A stretch of 21,999 nt of DNA from Desnuesiella massiliensis (lineage in GTDB: Bacteria > Bacillota > Clostridia > Clostridiales > Clostridiaceae). The position numbers and the translations under genes were made by a program. Shown one piece after another: positions 15,920 to 21,999 of this stretch. The stretch spans positions 21,735-43,733 of the forward strand of contig NZ_LN879449.1 in NCBI RefSeq assembly GCF_001403615.1. Reading direction: 5' to 3'. Numbering within the stretch: position 1 is the first letter of the stretch; every line of letters begins with the position of its first letter. The notes beneath the pieces were generated by a model. That model saw only the letters and a list, made by a program, of their open reading frames with translations. It was not told the origin of the DNA and made no database searches.

Positions 15920-17293
15920 ATGAGTTTTAAAGAAACAATTCAAGAAAAAGTTATACCAACTGCTAATAAAATAGCTTCAAACAAATATTTAAAGGCAGTC
16001 AGCGATGGATTTATGTCATTAATGCCAGTTATAATTATAGGTTCTATTTTCTCCTTATTAAATTCATTAGCTATAAAGCCCTACCAAGAGTTTATTACAA
16101 AAATAGGCTTGAAGCCATTTTTAGCAATACCAAACACTATAACAAACGACATACTAGCAATCTATGCAGTATTTTTCATAGCTTACAACCTTGCCAAGTA
16201 CTTTGAAAAGGATCAAGGGGTAGCAGGAATGATCGCATTATTTACATTCCTCGCTATTACTCCAATAAACAATACAGCTAATATTATAAATGGATTTTTG
16301 TCTTCAAACAAAATTGAGCTGGCTAAAGGAGTTGCAGTACCATCATCAAATGTAATCCCTTACGAGTGGATAGGCTCAAAGGGATTATTCGTAGCTATTA
16401 TTGTAGCATTAGTTTCTACAGTTATCTATAACTGGCTTTTAGACAAAGGTCTATCAATAAAAATGCCTGATGGAGTACCTCCAACAATCGCAAAATCCTT
16501 CGCAGGACTTATGCCAGGCTTTGTTATAATAATTTTATTTATGTTTTTAAATAAAGTAGTTACACTTTTACCAATGAAGAATATAACAGGATTACATTCA
16601 GTGGTTTATACATTAATTCAAGCACCAATGGAAGCTTTCTTAGGAAATAGTATATGGTCCTTTATATTTGCAATTTTTATAGCACAGCTTCTATGGTTCT
16701 TTGGTATCCATGGTGTAACAGCTATAATTCTTCCAATATTCTACCCGCTATGGACATCACTTACAACCGCTAATATAACAGCTATGAATGCTGGAACATC
16801 TTTATTTGAACTACCAAATATAATAAACAGGTCCTTCTTCAGTGCTTATGCCTTAGTTGGTGGTTCAGGTATGACCTTAGGTCTATGTATCTACATGGCT
16901 TTAAGGGCCAGAAGTGGGCAATACAAAACTTTAGGGAAACTTGCTTTCCTTGCAAATATATGTGGTATAAACGAGCCTATAGTATTTGCAGTTCCCATGG
17001 TTCTTAACCCATATATGATTATTCCATGGATAGCTGCACCACTAATTACAGCTTTATCTGCTTACTTCCTAACAGTTATTAATGTACTTCCAAGATTAAC
17101 AACTATAATTCCATTAGGAACACCAGTAATAATGTCAGGATTCCTGGCAGGTGGGGCTGAAGGCTGGAGAGTTGCATTATTCCAAGTCGTAGCAATAGTT
17201 TTATCTGCGGTAATTTACATTCCTTTCTTCAATGCATTAGATAAAAAGACATATGAGAATGAAAAAGCTATAGCAGAAGGAGAACTAGCATAA
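15920..17293 (+). CDS. PTS lactose/cellobiose-type EIIC permease
   Basis: This polytopic membrane permease of about 457 residues belongs to the lactose/cellobiose/diacetylchitobiose IIC family. Visible family signatures include SLMPVIIIGSIFSLLNSL near the N-terminus, WFFGIHGVTAIILP in the middle and NICGINEPIVFAVPMVLNP later, the last holding the conserved Asn-Glu-Pro substrate-site loop. It transports a beta-linked disaccharide and works with the IIB and IIA encoded upstream. I start at ATG 15920, which has GGGAG 6-10 nt upstream; ATG 15905 would add five residues but has poor spacing. The neighbouring 6-phospho-beta-glucosidase indicates cellobiose or a similar beta-glucoside. Confidence 0.94.
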   Translation: MSFKETIQEKVIPTANKIASNKYLKAVSDGFMSLMPVIIIGSIFSLLNSLAIKPYQEFITKIGLKPFLAIPNTITNDILAIYAVFFIAYNLAKYFEKDQGVAGMIALFTFLAITPINNTANIINGFLSSNKIELAKGVAVPSSNVIPYEWIGSKGLFVAIIVALVSTVIYNWLLDKGLSIKMPDGVPPTIAKSFAGLMPGFVIIILFMFLNKVVTLLPMKNITGLHSVVYTLIQAPMEAFLGNSIWSFIFAIFIAQLLWFFGIHGVTAIILPIFYPLWTSLTTANITAMNAGTSLFELPNIINRSFFSAYALVGGSGMTLGLCIYMALRARSGQYKTLGKLAFLANICGINEPIVFAVPMVLNPYMIIPWIAAPLITALSAYFLTVINVLPRLTTIIPLGTPVIMSGFLAGGAEGWRVALFQVVAIVLSAVIYIPFFNALDKKTYENEKAIAEGELA

Positions 17294-17310
17294 TCTAATA
17301 AATTCTAGGT

Positions 17311-17338
17311 AAACAAGCTGCTTGGAAACAGCTTGTTT
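17311..17338 (+). repeat. Intercistronic stem-loop between IIC and glucosidase genes
   Basis: AAACAAGCTG and CAGCTTGTTT form a perfect 10-bp stem with an 8-nt loop. Only ATTTACT follows, so it is a weak or partial terminator at best. It could lower glucosidase expression relative to the permease or protect the upstream mRNA from 3' decay. Confidence 0.7.
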
Positions 17339-17435
17339 ATTTACTCATAGAAAAGATTTAGAATAACCATAATTTAGATTGAAGAAAGTGCGTATTTATT
17401 ATGTACTTACTTTTACAAAAAAGGAGTTGAAATCA

Positions 17436-18881
17436 ATGAATAATAAGATAGTTAAAGGATTTTCAGAAGGTTTCTTGTGGGGAGGAGCTACTGCTGCCAA
17501 CCAATGCGAAGGCGCATATTTAGAGGGGCATAAGGGATTATCTACCGTTGATGTTATACCTGCAGGTAAAGACCGTTTTCCAGTGATGAAGGGTGAAATG
17601 AAGATGTTGGAATGTGATAGTGAGCACTACTATCCTAGCCATGAAGCAGTAGATTTTTATCATCATTATAAAGAGGATATAGCAATGTTTGCAGAAATGG
17701 GCTTCAAAACTTTCCGTTTATCCCTTTCGTGGGCTCGTATATTCCCTAATGGTGATGATGAAGTTTCTAACGAAGAGGGATTAAAGTTTTACGACAATGT
17801 GTTTGATGAGTGCTTAAAGTATGGTATTGAGCCATTAGTTACAATAACTCACTTTGATGTGCCAATGAACCTTGTGAAGACAATTGGCTCTTGGAGAAGT
17901 CGCAAGATGGTGGATTACTATGAAAGGCTATGCGAAGTAATCTTCAATCGCTACAAAAATAAAGTAAAATACTGGCTTACCTTCAATGAAATAAATATGC
18001 TGCTGCACCTTCCATTTATGGGAGCAGGCTTAGTGTTTGAAGAAGGTGAAAATCAGGAGGCTGTAAAGTATCAGGCAGCTCATCACCAGCTTGTTGCCAG
18101 TGCAAAAGCAACAGAAATAGCCCGTAGAATAAATCCAGAATTCAAGATAGGCTGCATGTTGGCTGCTGCAAATACTTATCCATTCACTTGTGCTCCAGAA
18201 GATGTATGGAAGGCAATGGGAAGAGATAGAGAGAACTATTTCTTCATAGATGTACAGTCTCGTGGAGAGTATCCAAACTATGCAAAGAAAATGCTGGAAA
18301 GAATGAATATTAACTTAGTTATGGAGGAAGGCGATGCGGAAATTTTAAAGAACAACACAGTTGACTTTATTTCCTTCAGCTACTATTCTTCAAGATTGAC
18401 TAGTGCAGATCCAAAGGTAAATGCAGAAACCGCAGGCAATGTGTTTAAAACCTTGAGGAATCCGCACTTAAAAGCAAGTGAGTGGGGATGGCAGATTGAC
18501 CCTCTTGGACTTAGAATCACAATAAATTCATTATATGACCGCTATGAAAAACCACTATTCATTGTTGAAAATGGGCTTGGAGCTTCAGACACACCAGAGG
18601 AAAAGGGATATGTAGAAGATAATTATAGAATTGAGTATCTAAGAGAGCACATTAAAGCTATGAGGGATGCTGTAAATATTGATGGCGTGGAGATTTTAGG
18701 ATATACAACCTGGGGGTGCATAGATTTAGTAAGTGCATCAACAGGAGAAATGAAAAAGCGTTATGGCTTTATATATGTTGACAAAGACAACGAAGGAAGG
18801 GGAACCTTAGCTAGATCAAGGAAAAAGAGCTTCTACTGGTATAAGAAAGTCATTGAAACCAACGGTGAAGATCTGGAATAG
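17436..18881 (+). CDS. 6-phospho-beta-glucosidase, GH1
   Basis: This 481-residue cytoplasmic glycoside hydrolase of family 1 splits phosphorylated beta-glucosides delivered by the PTS into glucose-6-phosphate and the aglycone sugar. The acid/base Glu185 lies in LTFNEIN and the nucleophile Glu378 in FIVENGLG. The N-terminal FLWGGATAANQCEGAY is the GH1 signature, and the late SASTGEMKKRYGFIYVD segment holds the Ser/Lys/Tyr set that marks 6-phospho-sugar enzymes. Start ATG 17436 has AAGGAG 9 nt upstream; an in-frame ATG at 17379 has no such site. It is the last gene of the cellobiose-type operon, about 140 bp after IIC. Phospho-beta-galactosidase is less likely. Confidence 0.95.
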   Translation: MNNKIVKGFSEGFLWGGATAANQCEGAYLEGHKGLSTVDVIPAGKDRFPVMKGEMKMLECDSEHYYPSHEAVDFYHHYKEDIAMFAEMGFKTFRLSLSWARIFPNGDDEVSNEEGLKFYDNVFDECLKYGIEPLVTITHFDVPMNLVKTIGSWRSRKMVDYYERLCEVIFNRYKNKVKYWLTFNEINMLLHLPFMGAGLVFEEGENQEAVKYQAAHHQLVASAKATEIARRINPEFKIGCMLAAANTYPFTCAPEDVWKAMGRDRENYFFIDVQSRGEYPNYAKKMLERMNINLVMEEGDAEILKNNTVDFISFSYYSSRLTSADPKVNAETAGNVFKTLRNPHLKASEWGWQIDPLGLRITINSLYDRYEKPLFIVENGLGASDTPEEKGYVEDNYRIEYLREHIKAMRDAVNIDGVEILGYTTWGCIDLVSASTGEMKKRYGFIYVDKDNEGRGTLARSRKKSFYWYKKVIETNGEDLE

Positions 18882-18969
18882 TAATTTACAATACAATAGT
18901 AATTTCAATAAAATTTAAAAAACATATAGTTTATTGTATTTTATAAATAATTTTGATAAATTAGTAAAT

Positions 18970-19083
18970 AGAGATAAAAACACAGTTTCTGTTGGTAGTC
19001 AGAACCTATATAAATTTAATATAGCAGTAACCTGCCCTCCTGGGGTTGTCCATTCTCTAGAGATTTTAATTTAACAGGAGGAG
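18970..19083 (+). promoter_or_regulatory. Putative yjdF (azaaromatic-binding) riboswitch leader
   Basis: The leader immediately upstream of a yjdF gene can fold into small stems: ACAG/CTGT (18982-18992) and CTATAT/ATATAG (19006-19024), plus AACC segments that can pair with GGTT (19044-19047). CCTCCTG (19036-19042) is perfectly complementary to the Shine-Dalgarno CAGGAGG (19075-19081), so translation could be masked. yjdF-motif RNAs are known upstream of this gene family in Firmicutes. I cannot check the Rfam consensus here, so boundaries and class rest on context and pairing. Confidence 0.6.
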
Positions 19084-19089
19084 ATGTTT

Positions 19090-19512
19090 ATGATAACATC
19101 AATTAAATTAACGTTTTTTTTCAAGGAACCTTTTTGGATAGGTGTATTTGAAGCATATGAGAATGAAGGTTATAAAGCATGCAAAGTAACTTTTGGGGCA
19201 GAGACTAAAGATGAAGAAGTGTATCAATTTATCCTAAAAGAATTTAAAAATTTAAAATTCAGCAGTATAACACCTAATTTAAAGGATGAATTAACCATAA
19301 GAAGAGAAAATCCCAAAAGGATGCAAAGAAAAATTAGAAAAGAGACTCAAAATGATGGTGTAGGCACTAAGGCTCATATAGCTTTAAAAAAGCAGTATGA
19401 AGAAAATAAGTTAATTAATCAAAAGAATTATAAAGAGCAAAAAAACTTGATAGAAGAAAGGAAATTTCAATTAAAGCAGCTTAAAAAGAAGGAAAAGCAT
19501 AAGGGACATTAA
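19090..19512 (+). CDS. yjdF: YjdF family protein (DUF2992)
   Basis: This 140-residue small basic protein of unknown biochemical function has the recognisable YjdF pattern: a beta-rich N-terminal half with FFFKEPFWIGVFEAYENE, CKVTFGAETKDEEVYQFIL, then NPKRMQRKIRKE, GVGTKAHIALKKQYEENK and a highly charged Lys/Glu coiled tail ending KEKHKGH. The first ATG (19084) directly touches AGGAGGAG, so the ATG at 19090 is the better start. The leader looks like a yjdF riboswitch, whose known ligands are azaaromatic compounds. A role in handling or sensing such toxic compounds is inferred for the family. It is a single-gene unit with its own terminator. Confidence 0.9.
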   Translation: MITSIKLTFFFKEPFWIGVFEAYENEGYKACKVTFGAETKDEEVYQFILKEFKNLKFSSITPNLKDELTIRRENPKRMQRKIRKETQNDGVGTKAHIALKKQYEENKLINQKNYKEQKNLIEERKFQLKQLKKKEKHKGH

Positions 19513-19520
19513 ATAAGTAA

Positions 19521-19566
19521 AGAAAAGAGTTCTACTTCTTGCTGGATGGAGAACTTTTTTCTTTTA
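19521..19566 (+). terminator. Rho-independent terminator after yjdF
   Basis: AGTTCT (19528-19533) pairs with AGAACT (19550-19555) and a run of T follows. A few further A-T pairs extend the stem outward. Confidence 0.75.
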
Positions 19567-19704
19567 TAAACACCTCTTGTACAATGATCTAACATAGAAC
19601 GATTATTGTTAAAGCTAAAGTATAAATTCTTGCTATTTTCAAATAATAAGACTGATGTTAACTAATAAGTATTTTGCTTTAAGTATTAAAAAGGAAGTGA
19701 TTTG

Positions 19705-20136
19705 ATGAAAATAGAGGGATTTTTTGATAGTATAAAAACTGCCAATGAAGTTGTGGCAAAGCTTAAAAATGAAGGATTTTCTGGAGCTTTTGTAGATATA
19801 AATGAACATAGAAATAATGCATACTCCCAAAGCGGGCTTGTAGGTTCAAAAGAGATATCGAGCTTATCCAGCGCTGTTTTGGTCAATGGCATAGGAGAAG
19901 GAACTAATTCTCCACTAGCTGCAGCAAGTCCTATGGCAAGCGGAATGGGAGGCTTTGAAGAAATAGCAAACATAAATTGTAAGGTAGTTGTTGAAGGAAG
20001 CGACAAAAACATAGAAAATGCAAAGAATATAATAAACAGCATGGGAGGAACCACAGAGGATCCTAATGGAAAAATACCTAAAGGAATTGAGAATATAAGT
20101 GAAGATGCTTTAATATTAAGGAATTTAGAGAGTTAA
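19705..20136 (+). CDS. Hypothetical protein, 143 aa, no recognised family
   Basis: I do not recognise this protein family. The ATG at 19705 has AAGGAAGTG 5 nt upstream. The N-terminal MKIEGFFDSIKTANEVVAKLKNEGF resembles the start of small alpha/beta stress-type domains in which a helix follows a short strand, and a second strand-helix unit occurs at about 92-115 (NCKVVVEGSDKNIENAKNI). The middle, about 45-85, is rich in Gly, Ser and Ala and likely flexible. There is no signal peptide, membrane segment or cysteine cluster (one Cys). It has its own terminator and is probably a monocistronic cytoplasmic protein. A ferredoxin-like fold is possible from the two strand-helix units, but this is a guess. 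Confidence 0.75.
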   Translation: MKIEGFFDSIKTANEVVAKLKNEGFSGAFVDINEHRNNAYSQSGLVGSKEISSLSSAVLVNGIGEGTNSPLAAASPMASGMGGFEEIANINCKVVVEGSDKNIENAKNIINSMGGTTEDPNGKIPKGIENISEDALILRNLES

Positions 20137-20154
20137 ATAGTTTATTAAGAAATT

Positions 20155-20188
20155 AGTGCTGACGTTTTATATGCGCAGCACTTTTTTA
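20155..20188 (+). terminator. Rho-independent terminator after hypothetical gene
   Basis: AGTGCTG (20155-20161) and CAGCACT (20176-20182) form a perfect 7-bp stem followed by a run of T. Confidence 0.9.
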
Positions 20189-20284
20189 ATTCTTATTTTT
20201 TATGGAATATTGACAATATTGGGGATATCGCTATTTATAGAGAAGTTGATATTTCTTTCTTTAATAGAAATTGAATACAATAAA

Positions 20285-20293
20285 TGGTATAAT
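20285..20293 (+). promoter_or_regulatory. Extended -10 promoter upstream of SHOCT gene
   Basis: TGGTATAAT is a TG-N-TATAAT extended -10 element. A weak -35 (TAGAAA, 20265-20270) lies 17 bp upstream. The predicted transcript starts near 20300 and has a leader of about 90 nt. Confidence 0.6.
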
Positions 20294-20392
20294 TTAAAGT
20301 AAAAGCATATATTAGATCTAACATTCTCATTAAGTAATAATATGCTCATTTACGAGGGACTTACGTAAGAATCTAATCTAAGGAGTGAATTT

Positions 20393-20755
20393 ATGAGAAG
20401 AAATATTAGAGTTAAACCTAGTAGAGGCGAATCCTTTGTAGGTTTTATAGTTGGTATAGTGTTTGTAGGGATAGGTATTTTTATAGTGTTACCTAGTACT
20501 GGGGGATTTGGACTCTTTTGGACTTTGATTGCCATTATAATGACTGCGTCCCATGGGATTAATGCCTTTGGAAATAGGGGCATAGCCACCCATGAGATTG
20601 AAGTCTCTACAGATTACGAAAATAATGTTTTTACTAACAATGAATTAGATTTTGAAGAGAAATTAAGAAAATTAAAAGCTTTAAAGGATGATGGAATAAT
20701 AACCTTAGAAGAATTTGAAAAGAAGAAGAGTGAAATATTAAATGAAAAGTTGTAG
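20393..20755 (+). CDS. Small membrane protein with C-terminal SHOCT domain
   Basis: This is a 120-residue protein. Residues about 14-34 and 40-58 are two membrane helices (FVGFIVGIVFVGIGIFIVL; LFWTLIAIIMTAS) with a short Gly-rich turn between them. Residues about 85-117 form a SHOCT module (EEKLRKLKALKDDGIITLEEFEKKKSEIL), a short helical domain often at the end of membrane-linked proteins and thought to mediate oligomerisation. No enzymatic residues are seen. AAGGAG lies 9 nt before the ATG. It precedes an AraC-type regulator by about 110 bp without a clear terminator, so both may be on one transcript. Confidence 0.85.
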   Translation: MRRNIRVKPSRGESFVGFIVGIVFVGIGIFIVLPSTGGFGLFWTLIAIIMTASHGINAFGNRGIATHEIEVSTDYENNVFTNNELDFEEKLRKLKALKDDGIITLEEFEKKKSEILNEKL

Positions 20756-20866
20756 GACAAACTGTAGATGATATTTTAAAAGTAAGTTTTAACTTGAAAT
20801 TTTTAGCAAAGCAGGTCAAGCAAAGAAACGTAATAAGGTGTTATTCTTTATTTAGGAGGTGATAAC

Positions 20867-21787
20867 ATGGATAATTGGGAAAAGATAAATGCGGTATATC
20901 GTATGCAAAACTATATTGAAAATCATATAACCGAACCAATAACTCTTTATATGCTTGCAAATGCGGCTAGATATTCGCCCTGGCATTCCACAAGAATTTT
21001 TAAGGAATTAATAGGTAAAACGCCTTTCGAATATATTCGAGCACTTCGTTTGTCTAAGGCGGCTATTAAATTGCGAGATGAGGATATTAAAATAATTGAT
21101 ATTGCACTGGATTTTGTTTTTGACTCGCACGAAGGGTTTACGAGGGCCTTTTCTAAGCAGTTTGGTATGACTCCTCAATACTACTGTAAAAATACTCCTC
21201 CGCTGAAGCTTTTTATGCCAAGTAGTATCCGTGGTTATTACCTTATGCTACAAAAAGGAGAGGATAACATGTGTAAAGGTTCTAATTTCAAAAATGTCAA
21301 AACAGTTTTTGTTCAAGTGATTCAACGTCCTGCAAGAAAATTAATTTTAAAACGTGGTATTAAAGCTAAGAATTATTTTGAATATTGTGAAGAAGTAGGC
21401 TGTGATGTATGGGGTATTCTTTGTAGCATCAAAGAAGCTTTATATGAGCCTATTGGAATGTGGATGCCGGAAAATCTAGTTAAGCCAGGGACGTCGGTAT
21501 ATACTCAAGGTGTAGAAGTTCCTTCTGACTATACTGGAGAAATTCCAGAAGGATTTGATTTAATTGAATTACAGCCATGTAAGATGATGATTTTTCAGGG
21601 GCAACCTTATGAAGATGAAAAGTTTGATGAAGCCATAAGTGAGCTTTGGGAGGTTATGAAAAATTACAATCCTGAGCTTTATGGTTTTCAATGGGCTGAT
21701 GAAGATAGCCCTAGATTCCAGTTGGCTCCTATGGGATATAGAGGATACATTGAAGCAAGGCCCGTAAAAGAATTAAACATGAAATAA
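20867..21787 (+). CDS. AraC-family regulator with GyrI-like effector domain (Rob-like)
   Basis: This is a 306-residue regulator. The N-terminal 110 residues contain the two HTH motifs of AraC/XylS proteins (LYMLANAARYSPWHSTRIFKEL, then IIDIALDFVFDSHEGFTRAF and GMTPQYY). The C-terminal half, about 145-300, is a GyrI/Rob-type small-molecule-binding domain recognisable from FVQVIQRPARKLILKRGI and the late GYRGYIEARPV. This order, DNA binding first and effector domain second, is that of Rob and SoxS-like multidrug regulators. It probably responds to a hydrophobic or toxic compound; the target is not evident because no efflux gene is adjacent within the window. A strong AGGAGGTGAT precedes the ATG, and a good terminator follows. 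Confidence 0.92.
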   Translation: MDNWEKINAVYRMQNYIENHITEPITLYMLANAARYSPWHSTRIFKELIGKTPFEYIRALRLSKAAIKLRDEDIKIIDIALDFVFDSHEGFTRAFSKQFGMTPQYYCKNTPPLKLFMPSSIRGYYLMLQKGEDNMCKGSNFKNVKTVFVQVIQRPARKLILKRGIKAKNYFEYCEEVGCDVWGILCSIKEALYEPIGMWMPENLVKPGTSVYTQGVEVPSDYTGEIPEGFDLIELQPCKMMIFQGQPYEDEKFDEAISELWEVMKNYNPELYGFQWADEDSPRFQLAPMGYRGYIEARPVKELNMK

Positions 21788-21813
21788 GATATATACCAAA
21801 ATTATTTGAGAGA

Positions 21814-21849
21814 AAGTGCTAACCTTTTCGTAGGGAAGCACTTTTTTTA
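21814..21849 (+). terminator. Rho-independent terminator after AraC gene
   Basis: AAGTGCT (21814-21820) pairs with AGCACTT (21837-21843); an inner CCT/AGG pairing and a 7-nt T run complete it. Confidence 0.88.
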
Positions 21850-21886
21850 TTAACAATTGGCAGTGTACAATTTGAATAGAGTTGGA

Positions 21887-21968
21887 TTCGGAAGTTGAGC
21901 CGAGAAAGAGAGCAGTTTGATTTCAAGCTTAAATCATGCCTTGAATCAAAAGCTGCTCAATTTCCGAA
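21887..21968. repeat. Long imperfect hairpin at right edge
   Basis: TTCGGAAGTTGAGC (21887-21900) is inverted as GCTCAATTTCCGAA (21955-21968) with one G-T wobble. Inside it GAGCAG-TTTGATT-CAAG (21910-21927) mirrors 21940-21958 with small indels. The GCTC at 21955-21958 can pair with either GAGC copy, so two folds compete. It could be a structured RNA, a small palindromic repeat element or a relic. No open frame is present. Confidence 0.6.
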
Positions 21969-21974
21969 ACAATC

Positions 21975-21999
21975 TATAGGACGAAGCCGCGTACCACCA
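21975..21999 (-). promoter_or_regulatory. T-box-like antiterminator core, cut by window edge
   Basis: On the minus strand TGGTGGTACGCGG, then CTTCGTCCTATAG resembles the conserved T-box segment GGTGGTACCGCG...CGTCC of tRNA-sensing leaders, with one C missing. The expected pairs GG/CC and GCG/CGU around a UGGU-containing bulge can form. Stem I and the specifier would lie beyond the right edge. There is no tRNA-synthetase or amino-acid gene downstream on this strand, so it may be a relic. Confidence 0.35.

Noticed and set aside
17379..17435. N-terminal extension of the GH1 glucosidase
   Set aside because: There is no ribosome-binding site, and the GH1 signature begins normally after ATG 17436.
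21975..21999. 3' end of a tRNA or tmRNA, from the terminal ACCACCA
   Set aside because: No acceptor-stem partner or T-arm consensus lies upstream; the minus-strand T-box reading explains the conserved bases better.
1..21999. CRISPR array, prophage or defence island
   Set aside because: No regularly spaced repeats, phage structural genes, nucleases or toxin-antitoxin pairs were seen.

Overview
The window is AT-rich, with Gram-positive style ribosome-binding sites (AGGAGG type), rho-independent terminators and clostridial-looking proteins: an LPXTG surface protein, a yjdF gene, a LevR-type sigma-54 activator and IS1182-family transposase. It most resembles a Clostridium-type Firmicutes chromosome. 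This is inferred from composition and protein families; no rRNA or tRNA gene is present to place it.

Left part (1-4453). The 5' two-thirds of an IS1182-family transposase gene runs off the left edge. Two divergent metallo-beta-lactamase-fold hydrolase genes follow, then a secreted, sortase-anchored serine hydrolase (class C beta-lactamase/PBP4* fold) with a strong promoter and two TACA-N6-TGTA dyads in its leader.

Central minus-strand operon (11747 down to 4481). Gene order in transcription: PRD/PTS-domain activator, fructose-type PTS IIA, IIB and IIC, a KDPG-aldolase-family lyase, a transaldolase of the small FSA/TalC type, and transketolase. Together they would import and phosphorylate a sugar or sugar derivative, cleave or reshuffle it, and feed glyceraldehyde-3-phosphate and pyruvate to central metabolism. 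No kinase, dehydrogenase or dehydratase is present, so the substrate is not obvious.

Central plus-strand regulon (12099-18881). A LevR-type sigma-54 activator (AAA+ with GAYTGA, PRDs and PTS-like domains) precedes a cellobiose/lichenan-type PTS (IIA, IIB, IIC) and a GH1 6-phospho-beta-glucosidase. Two near-consensus sigma-54 (-24/-12) promoters occur, one before IIA and one before IIB-IIC-glucosidase, so the activator next door is the obvious regulator.

Right part (18882-21999). A yjdF gene has a structured leader that fits a yjdF (azaaromatic-binding) riboswitch with a perfect 7-nt anti-Shine-Dalgarno. Then come an unrecognised 143-aa protein gene, a membrane/SHOCT protein gene and a Rob-like AraC/GyrI regulator. 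The right edge holds a long imperfect hairpin and, on the minus strand, a T-box-like core sequence with no gene downstream of it.

No CRISPR array, rRNA, tRNA, prophage or defence system was seen.
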